Source: Flemingiibacterium sp045636145 (GTDB lineage Bacteria; Bacillota; Clostridia; Oscillospirales; CAG-272). From it: a stretch of DNA of 11,147 nt. Location of the stretch: positions 1 to 11,147 of the forward strand of contig JAZTWV010000032.1 of NCBI GenBank assembly GCA_045636145.1. Direction: 5' to 3'. The notes below the pieces were generated by a model that worked only from the letters and a program-made list of their open reading frames with translations, did not search any database and was not told where the DNA came from. Below, in pieces: positions 6,573-11,147 of this stretch (positions are counted from its first letter, which is position 1; each line of letters begins with the position of its first letter). The position numbers and the translations under genes are program-made.

Positions 6573-7058
6573 TCAGCGATCGGATAGGAGGTTGTCAATC
6601 ACTCTGTTTAAAAGATTCTGAAGCGTATTTATTTCATCCTCGCTCATGCCCGACAGTGCAGCAGCATCTCCGGCAGCGTGCATTTCTCTTATTTTGCTGT
6701 CTACGTTTTTTCCCTTATTTGTAAGATATACCAAGGTTTCGCGCAGATCATCTTCATTGGACTTCCTTAAAACATAGCCGTCCCGTTCCATTTTTTGAAG
6801 AGTAACGCTTACGGACGGTGGCTTCAGATGAGTGGCCTTTACAAGATCGAGCTGTGTTACACCTGATTTCATCCGTGCCAGGTGAAAAATCAAAGTTCGG
6901 TAGCTGCAGGGAAGTCCGTCAAGATCGGAACATCGTCTCATGCGGTCCTGATACAGCTTCGCCGCATCGTGAATGCGCATAACTGCATTGTAGCTTGAAT
7001 CAAGCCGCCGTTTTGGCAGTGCGTCTATAAATTCCTGCGGCAGAGGTTTATTTTGCAT
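6573..7058 (-). CDS. MarR-family transcriptional regulator
   Basis: The 161-residue protein shows the MarR winged-helix plan: an N-terminal helix for dimerisation, a helix-turn-helix around residues 65-95 (GVTQLDLVKATHLKPPSVSV then TLQKMERDGYV), a wing with the DDLRETLVYLT motif typical of MarR (usually D-R-R), and a C-terminal dimer helix. MarR proteins bind palindromic operators as dimers and usually release them on binding small phenolic or drug-like ligands. It is the first gene of the exporter operon, 32 bases before the first ABC subunit, and a 16-bp palindrome lies in its own promoter, so autorepression together with the exporter is the likely circuit. GGAGGA lies 6 bases before the ATG. 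The ligand is not known. Confidence 0.9.
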   Translation of the reverse strand: MQNKPLPQEFIDALPKRRLDSSYNAVMRIHDAAKLYQDRMRRCSDLDGLPCSYRTLIFHLARMKSGVTQLDLVKATHLKPPSVSVTLQKMERDGYVLRKSNEDDLRETLVYLTNKGKNVDSKIREMHAAGDAAALSGMSEDEINTLQNLLNRVIDNLLSDR

Positions 7059-7071
7059 GGGTGTCCTCCGT

Positions 7072-7077
7072 ATTATA
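7072..7077 (-). promoter_or_regulatory. -10 box of the marR-ABC operon
   Basis: TATAAT is read on the minus strand from 7077 to 7072, just upstream of the GGAGGA site of the regulator gene. The -35 region is weak: the best placed hexamer at 17 bases is TATTTG (7100-7095). The operator palindrome fills almost the whole spacer. Confidence 0.6.
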
Positions 7078-7078
7078 A

Positions 7079-7094
7079 TTAGTTAGGTAACTAA
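7079..7094. promoter_or_regulatory. Probable MarR operator palindrome
   Basis: TTAGTTACCTAACTAA is a perfect inverted repeat of two 7-base arms about a 2-base centre. It lies one base upstream of the -10 box of the marR-ABC operon. Size, symmetry and AT-richness fit known MarR-family operators, and a dimer bound here would block RNA polymerase. No second copy was noticed elsewhere in the window. Confidence 0.75.
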
Positions 7095-7144
7095 CAAATA
7101 TTATACACAAAATCTGCGGAAATGTCAATATGTGACATTGAGTA

Positions 7145-7181
7145 ATAAAAAACCTCCCCGTGCGCCGCACAGAGGGAGGTT
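7145..7181 (-). terminator. Terminator of the UPF0237-UPF0210 operon
   Basis: On the minus strand AACCTCCC (7181-7174 as read) pairs with GGGAGGTT, with an inner GTGC/GCAC stem, and is followed by six T residues and TATTAC. It lies about 20 bases after the stop codon at 7202. Confidence 0.9.
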
Positions 7182-7201
7182 CTGTATGCCAAATTTAAAA
7201 A

Positions 7202-8560
7202 TCAGTTCTTAAGCGAATGAATAGGAGCCGGAATACGTCCTCCGCGGGAAATAAACTCTGCAGGAGAATTTTCATTAAGCTTGATGACAGGCGCATATCC
7301 GAGAAGTCCGCCGAAGTTGACTATCTCGCCTTCCTTCTTTCCGTATGCGGGGATAACACGCACTGCGGTGGTCTTGGTGTTGGCAACACCGATTGAGATC
7401 TCGTCGGCGATGATGCCGCATATAACTTCCGCTGGTGTGTCGCCGGGAATAACGATCATATCAAGACCTACAGAGCACACAGCGGTCATAGCTTCGAGCT
7501 TCTCAATGGACAGTGCCCCACAGGAAACAGCGTCGATCATACCTGCGTCCTCAGACACGGGAATGAATGCACCCGAAAGTCCGCCAACATGAGAGGATGC
7601 CATAACGCCGCCCTTTTTAACCGCGTCGTTGAGCAGTGCCAAAGCGGCTGTTGTGCCGTGTGCGCCACAACGCTCAAGTCCCATATTTTCGAGTATGTGC
7701 GCTACAGAGTCGCCGATAGCAGGGGTGGGCGCGAGCGAGAGGTCTACAATGCCGAAAGGCACGCCAAGCCTGCGAGATGCCTCAAACGCAACAAGCTGAC
7801 CTACACGGGTTATCTTGAATGCGGTCTTTTTGATGATGTCCGCAAGCTCCGAGAAGTTGCAGTGTCCGGCACGCTTTATGGCAGACGCCACAACACCGGG
7901 ACCGGATACGCCTACGCTCACTACCGCCTCACCTTCGCCAACCCCGTGGAATGCACCTGCCATAAAGGGGTTATCCTCAGGCACATTGGCGAATACCACG
8001 AATTTTGCGCATCCGATGGATTCCTTGTCGCGCGTGAGATATGCGGCTTCTTTTATGATGTCGCCCATTTTTGCAACCGCATCCATGTTGATGCCTGCCT
8101 TTGTTGTAGCTACATTGACAGAGGAGCATACAAAGTCGGTTTCAGCAAGCGCCTGCGGGATGATAGAAAGAAGTGCTTCATCCTTTCTCGTCATGCCCTT
8201 ATGTACAAGTGCTCCGAATCCGCCTATGAAGTTGATGCCAAGGGTCTTTGCGGCGCGGTCAAGTGCTTTTGCGGCTTTTAAGTATCCCTCAGGTGAGAAA
8301 TTTCCTCCGCAGAGGGAAATGGGGGTTACGGCAACACGCTTGTTTATTATCGGAATGCCGTATTCCTTTTCAATGTTTTCACCTGTGATAACAAGCTTTT
8401 CTGCGGTCTTTGTAATTTTGTCATATATTTTGTCCGCGAAGCGATCTGCATCCTCAGAGGCACAGTCAAGCAGAGAAATACCCATAGTAATAGTACGTAT
8501 GTCAAGGTTTTCCTCGCGGATCATGCTTATTGTTTCAAGTATATCTGCTGTATTTAGCAT
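7202..8560 (-). CDS. UPF0210 / PFL-family protein (DUF711)
   Basis: The protein has 452 residues from the ATG at 8560, the usual length for UPF0210. Family landmarks include the start MLNTADILETI, then ENLDIRTITMGISLLDC, the Gly-rich FIGGFGALVHKG, VGVSGPGVVASAI, VDLSLAPTPAIGDSVAHILE, and HVGGLSGAFIPVSEDAGMI. The family is structurally related to pyruvate formate-lyase-like proteins, but its reaction is not established, and I see no basis for a specific enzyme activity. An in-frame TTG at 8572 would add four residues but lies right against the AAAGGA ribosome binding site, so the ATG is preferred. It is encoded 67 bases after a small ACT-domain protein, a pairing conserved in many Firmicutes, which suggests that the ACT protein senses a ligand, perhaps an amino acid, for it. 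A strong terminator follows. Confidence 0.92.
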   Translation of the reverse strand: MLNTADILETISMIREENLDIRTITMGISLLDCASEDADRFADKIYDKITKTAEKLVITGENIEKEYGIPIINKRVAVTPISLCGGNFSPEGYLKAAKALDRAAKTLGINFIGGFGALVHKGMTRKDEALLSIIPQALAETDFVCSSVNVATTKAGINMDAVAKMGDIIKEAAYLTRDKESIGCAKFVVFANVPEDNPFMAGAFHGVGEGEAVVSVGVSGPGVVASAIKRAGHCNFSELADIIKKTAFKITRVGQLVAFEASRRLGVPFGIVDLSLAPTPAIGDSVAHILENMGLERCGAHGTTAALALLNDAVKKGGVMASSHVGGLSGAFIPVSEDAGMIDAVSCGALSIEKLEAMTAVCSVGLDMIVIPGDTPAEVICGIIADEISIGVANTKTTAVRVIPAYGKKEGEIVNFGGLLGYAPVIKLNENSPAEFISRGGRIPAPIHSLKN

Positions 8561-8586
8561 TGTTATGCCCAATCCTTTCTAGCAAC

Positions 8587-8610
8587 TCTGAAAACGGTTC
8601 GTTTTTCAGA
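8587..8610 (-). other. Hairpin between the ACT gene and the UPF0210 gene
   Basis: TCTGAAAA (8587-8594) pairs with TTTTCAGA (8603-8610) around an 8-base loop in the 67-base gap between the two genes. No T-tract follows on the minus strand, so it is more likely to be an RNA processing or stability element than a terminator. Confidence 0.4.
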
Positions 8611-8627
8611 CTTGTTACCCTTCCTTG

Positions 8628-8897
8628 TCAAATGGTATGCATTGCACTGAAAATATCTTCATGCATTGCCTGAATAACGAGACCGGACTGTTTTCCAAGC
8701 TCCGCAAGTATATCAACGAAATCTGCAAATGGAATATTCAGCTTATCAATATCAACGAGCATTATCATTGCGAAATAATCGGAGAGAACGCTCTGCGAAA
8801 TGTCAACAATATTTGCACAGTGCTCTGAGCAGGTATTTGCCACCTTTGCGATGATACCTACAGCATCTTTTCCCGTAACAGTTATAACAGCTTTCAT
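8628..8897 (-). CDS. ACT-domain protein, UPF0237 family
   Basis: This 89-residue protein is essentially one ACT domain. It begins MKAVITVTGKDAVGIIAKVAN, matching the first strand and the Gly-Asp-type ligand loop (here K-D-A-V-G-I) at about residues 9-14, followed by a helix, the strand NIVDISQSVLSDYFAMIMLVDID, and a second helix around residues 58-75. ACT domains are regulatory modules that often bind amino acids at dimer interfaces. Related GcvR-type proteins regulate glycine metabolism, but no DNA-binding part is present here. AAAGGAC lies upstream of the ATG. It is the first gene of an operon with the UPF0210 gene, a pairing found in many bacteria, so a joint function is likely although not known. 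Confidence 0.9.
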   Translation of the reverse strand: MKAVITVTGKDAVGIIAKVANTCSEHCANIVDISQSVLSDYFAMIMLVDIDKLNIPFADFVDILAELGKQSGLVIQAMHEDIFSAMHTI

Positions 8898-8938
8898 TTT
8901 TTTAGTTGTCCTTTCAAGAAAAAATTATTACCGCATAC

Positions 8939-8967
8939 ATTATACACTATATTTGCGAATTTTGCAA
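8939..8967 (-). promoter_or_regulatory. Promoter of the UPF0237-UPF0210 operon
   Basis: On the minus strand TTGCAA (8967-8962) and TATAAT (8944-8939) are 17 bases apart, about 42 bases upstream of the ATG at 8897. Confidence 0.7.
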
Positions 8968-9050
8968 GATGCTGTAAAGATAAAAAACGAATTTTCACAT
9001 ATAATTACAAAATATGCTTACAAGTAATGTCGGAATTTTAGGAATTATTA

Positions 9051-9080
9051 TTGACACGACCGCATATTGGATGGTAAAAT
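9051..9080 (+). promoter_or_regulatory. Promoter of the two-helix membrane protein gene
   Basis: TTGACA (9051-9056) and TAAAAT (9075-9080) are 18 bases apart, about 60 bases before the ATG at 9148. It is divergent from the promoter at 8939-8967. Confidence 0.65.
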
Positions 9081-9147
9081 ATTAAGTAAGCTGTATGTTA
9101 TGGCAATAAAATACAAAACATAAAATGAGTGTTAACGGAGTGACAAA

Positions 9148-9687
9148 ATGAACGATTATAAAAATTTCTGCGAATATTCTGTGTGTCCTGCCAAAACGGG
9201 AAAGCTTATACTTGCAAGGGTGCTTCTTATGATATTTTATGTCTTGTTTACTCTTGCCTACCTTTGGATATTCGCGCTAAATTTTAAAGCCTTTGCCATT
9301 GTTATTTTGCTTCCGTTTATTATGTATGCCATAATAAAGCTTACATGGCGTCTTACGGTTGTGGAGTATGATTTCGCAATTGAAGCCGGTGAGATTACAG
9401 TTGCAAAGATATACGCCGGCAGTGCAAGGCGAGTTAAGGCGCGCGCGTATATTCCGGACATGACGCTTATCGCTCCAAAAAACAAAGACAGCCAGCGTGT
9501 GCTTTCGGCGTCGGATATGGTCTCGGTGAAGGATTTTTCCGCACACAAGGACAGTGAAACTGCCTTTGTATGCGTATATCCCGACCGTGCAGGCGGCAAA
9601 AAACGGGCACTTATCATTGAGACAAACGAAGAGATGCGGCGAATCCTTCATCTCTGCAATCCATCGGCTTTTGTTCGCATACACTGA
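9148..9687 (+). CDS. Two-helix membrane protein of unknown function (DUF6106-like)
   Basis: The 179-residue protein begins with a short polar stretch (NDYKNFCEYSVCPAKTGK). Two membrane helices follow, at about residues 22-43 and 48-65, and then a soluble domain of about 110 residues rich in beta-strand pattern (YDFAIEAGEITVAKIYAGSARRVKARAYIPDMTLIAPKN). The second half ends with a segment like AFVCVYPDRAGGKKRALIIETNEEMRRIL. The order (helix pair, then EYxFxxxxGEIxVxKI and basic residues) resembles the DUF6106 family of Firmicutes, but this is from memory and uncertain. No catalytic motif is seen. By the positive-inside rule the soluble domain is likely cytoplasmic. GGAG lies 7 bases before the ATG. 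A lipoprotein gene begins 66 bases downstream on the same strand, with no clear terminator between, so the two may be co-transcribed. Confidence 0.75.
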   Translation: MNDYKNFCEYSVCPAKTGKLILARVLLMIFYVLFTLAYLWIFALNFKAFAIVILLPFIMYAIIKLTWRLTVVEYDFAIEAGEITVAKIYAGSARRVKARAYIPDMTLIAPKNKDSQRVLSASDMVSVKDFSAHKDSETAFVCVYPDRAGGKKRALIIETNEEMRRILHLCNPSAFVRIH

Positions 9688-9701
9688 TAAATACGAATAG
9701 T

Positions 9702-9754
9702 TTACCGCCTCCGGTAATATAATGTTGTATACATTATACTATCGGAGGCGGTAA
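9702..9754 (+). promoter_or_regulatory. Nested hairpin covering the lipoprotein ribosome binding site
   Basis: TTACCGCCTCCG (9702-9713) pairs perfectly with 9743-9754. Inside it, TATAATGT (9718-9725) pairs with ACATTATA (9731-9738) around a 5-base loop. Only two mismatches fall within the 24 pairs. The right arm contains the GGAGG ribosome binding site (9744-9748) and the first base of the ATG (9754-9756). Folding of the RNA would hide the start of the next gene. A T-tract is missing, so plain termination is less likely. The inner TATAAT has no -35 partner. Confidence 0.65.
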
Positions 9755-10308
9755 TGCGTTACAGTGCTATTGTTCTTGTGCTGTCACTTATATTTGCGGT
9801 TGCTTCCTGCGCCGCGGAGGATACCCGTGACAGGCTTGCATATCAGGAGTGTGAGCTTCATATCGAAGCTGTATTTTCAGTAGGCGGTGAAGAAGTTCCG
9901 GCGACGCTCACACTTAAAGCTCCCGAATATGATGAGTCGGGGCGTATGCTTGCGCGTGATGCCATGCTTACATTCGGTGAGGGAAGCATAATATCAGGAG
10001 TAGGATTTGAATTTTCGGGGGGATGCGCTTATGTTTCATCAGGAGACATGAAAATTCCCATCGAAAATGAGGATATGGTAAAAGGAATCTCGGATATGAT
10101 TTCGCTTTTCTGCATATCAAAGGAATTTTATTATTCATCCGAGTCAGTAACCGAGGGCGGCATTGAGTGTGAGCGATTAGTTTACATAAACGGTGACGAC
10201 AAAGTTGAGGTGACTGTAGACCTGTCGTGTATGCTTCCCACAAGCATATTGGCGAATGTTGGCGGCAGGGAAATTTCTGCCAAAATAAAGATGATAAAGG
10301 CTGTTTAA
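9754..10308 (+). CDS. Small secreted lipoprotein of unknown function
   Basis: The 184-residue protein starts with a short basic n-region (MRYS), a hydrophobic core (AIVLVLSLIFAV) and a lipobox VASC, so lipid would be attached at Cys19 and the protein anchored outside the membrane. The mature part is acidic and shows alternating hydrophobic patterns suggesting a beta-rich fold, such as ECELHIEAVFSVGGEEVPATLTL and VEVTVDLSCMLPTSI; residues 60-180 could be a substrate-carrier or LolA-like sheet, but I recognise no family. Start choice is supported by GGAGG 5 bases before the ATG, although both lie in a hairpin arm. It follows the two-helix membrane protein gene, suggesting the two belong together at the cell envelope. 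A long hairpin follows its stop. Confidence 0.82.
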   Translation: MRYSAIVLVLSLIFAVASCAAEDTRDRLAYQECELHIEAVFSVGGEEVPATLTLKAPEYDESGRMLARDAMLTFGEGSIISGVGFEFSGGCAYVSSGDMKIPIENEDMVKGISDMISLFCISKEFYYSSESVTEGGIECERLVYINGDDKVEVTVDLSCMLPTSILANVGGREISAKIKMIKAV

Positions 10309-10323
10309 CGGCGTTTTACTGAA

Positions 10324-10376
10324 AATAAATCTGCCGCGGTGACACTGTAGATACAGTGTGCCGCGGCAGATTTATT
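10324..10376. terminator. Long bidirectional hairpin between lipoprotein gene and gpmI
   Basis: AATAAATCTGCCGCGG (10324-10339) pairs perfectly with 10361-10376. An inner CACTGTA/TACAGTG pair (10343-10349 with 10352-10358) extends the stem, separated by a small bulge. It lies between convergent genes, 16 bases after the lipoprotein stop and 8 bases from the gpmI stop. Both flanks are AT-rich but lack a clean T-tract. Confidence 0.75.
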
Positions 10377-10384
10377 CTGTCCGA

Positions 10385-11147
10385 TTATTTTACCTTGATA
10401 ACGGATTCATCCCATACTGCGGGAGCTTCATATCCAAGAAGATTTACCATTGTTGCGGCTACATTGGAGAGACCGAATTTGCCCTCGTCAGCCTTGATCT
10501 CATATTTGTCAGCGGAGTAGTTGTCGTAAATATAGCAGGGAACGGGATTTAAGGTATGGCTTGTCTTTGCCTTGAAGGAGCCGTCCTTGTTTGCTTTGGG
10601 AGCACCGGTCTTCTTGTCAAGCTCATACATTTCATCGGCGTTTCCGTGGTCTGCGGTGATGAGCGCCGCGCCGCGGAGCTTATCTACAACTGCAAGAATG
10701 CGTGCAAGCTGGAGGTCAAGTGCTTCAACGGATATCTGTGTTGCAAGGAATGAGCCTGTGTGACCAACCATGTCGCCGTTAGGGAAGTTTACACGAAGAT
10801 ACTTGTATTTTCCGGATTCAAGGCATTCGATAAGCTTGTCGGTGATCTCTGCGCACTTCATCCATGGTCTCTGCTCAAAGGGAACAACATCAGAGGGGAT
10901 CTCAATATAGGTTTCAAGCTCTTCGCTGAACTTTCCGGATTTGTTTCCGTTCCAGAAGTAGGTCACGTGACCGTATTTCTCAGTTTCGGATATAGCAAGC
11001 TGAGAAACGCCTGTACCTGCAAGATATTCACCCATGGTCTCGGTGATTTCGGGGGGAGATACCAGATATTTCTTCGGGATGTGGAGGTCTCCGTCGTATT
11101 CAAGCATACCTGCGTACACTACCTTGGGATATCTTACGCGGTCGAAC
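10385..11147 (-). CDS. gpmI: Cofactor-independent phosphoglycerate mutase (C-terminal half, runs off window)
   Basis: The frame is open from the window edge to the TAA at 10385, giving the last 254 or so residues of a protein expected to have 510-550. It interconverts 3- and 2-phosphoglycerate in glycolysis and needs manganese. Recognised segments in order are AISETEKYGHVTYFWNGN, then NFPNGDMVGHTG, with metal-binding Asp and His (near 10753-10775), TADHGNADEM with metal-binding Asp and His (near 10640-10655), and TSHTLNPVP with the last metal His. The spacing from the ADHGN His to the SHT His is 30 residues against 17 in the Geobacillus enzyme, because of an insertion rich in Lys and Gly (DKKTGAPKANKDGSFKAK). 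This points to the longer iPGM subtype. The true start is outside the window; the GTG at 11119 is not the start, because the frame continues upstream with FDRVRYPKVV. Confidence 0.94.
   Translation of the reverse strand, partial: FDRVRYPKVVYAGMLEYDGDLHIPKKYLVSPPEITETMGEYLAGTGVSQLAISETEKYGHVTYFWNGNKSGKFSEELETYIEIPSDVVPFEQRPWMKCAEITDKLIECLESGKYKYLRVNFPNGDMVGHTGSFLATQISVEALDLQLARILAVVDKLRGAALITADHGNADEMYELDKKTGAPKANKDGSFKAKTSHTLNPVPCYIYDNYSADKYEIKADEGKFGLSNVAATMVNLLGYEAPAVWDESVIKVK

Noticed and set aside
8561..8572. TTG start adding four residues to the UPF0210 protein
   Set aside because: The TTG is only one base from the AAAGGA site, while the ATG at 8560 gives the family's usual start.
7589..8582. 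Long plus-strand frames opposite the UPF0210 gene
   Set aside because: They mirror codon bias of the real gene on the minus strand and lack a sensible start site or motif.
9718..9740. Internal promoter of the lipoprotein gene at TATAAT/TATACT
   Set aside because: Neither hexamer has a recognisable -35 at 16-18 bases; the -10-like words come from the inner stem of the hairpin. It remains possible but unsupported.

Overview
The window looks like chromosomal DNA from a low-to-moderate GC Firmicute, most likely a gut-type Clostridia (Oscillospirales/Ruminococcaceae-like). This is inferred from the near-consensus TTGACA-17-TATAAT promoters, strong AGGAGG-type ribosome binding sites, and the gene families present: the UPF0237/UPF0210 pair, a two-gene ABC exporter with a MarR regulator, a PsiE-like protein and a cofactor-independent phosphoglycerate mutase. 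No phage, transposase or CRISPR array is visible.

Layout. At 1-219 (minus) is the start of a membrane-anchored trypsin/HtrA-like protease, with its promoter at 293-321. A tRNA-Ser(CGA) lies at 504-593 (minus) with its own terminator. Upstream of it, at 738-784, sits a second copy of only the tRNA 5' half, and the consensus promoter lies upstream of that fragment, not next to the intact gene. Next comes a decaying GDSL/SGNH hydrolase pseudogene (987-1290, plus), which keeps a near-perfect promoter. It is followed by a small PsiE-like membrane protein gene (1464-1889, plus). That gene converges on metF (1930-2805, minus) across a shared hairpin.

The centre is a minus-strand operon reading from about 7100 to 2880: a MarR-family regulator, then two half-transporters of a heterodimeric ABC exporter whose genes overlap as TAATG. 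A 16-bp palindrome next to the operon's -10 box is a good candidate for the regulator's own operator. The two ATPase subunits carry complementary defects, as in the BmrCD/LmrCD/TmrAB type of exporter. Upstream is a separate minus-strand operon of an ACT-domain protein (8628-8897) and a UPF0210/PFL-family protein (7202-8560), ended by a strong terminator.

On the plus strand, a two-helix membrane protein (9148-9687) is followed by a small lipoprotein (9754-10308). The lipoprotein's ribosome binding site lies within one arm of a 53-nt near-perfect hairpin. The window closes with the C-terminal half of gpmI (10385-11147, minus), facing the lipoprotein gene across a very long hairpin.

Most of the window is ordinary housekeeping and transport. 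The least expected signals are the split tRNA-Ser arrangement, the hairpin over the lipoprotein start and the MarR palindrome. I found no convincing evidence of a wholly new system.
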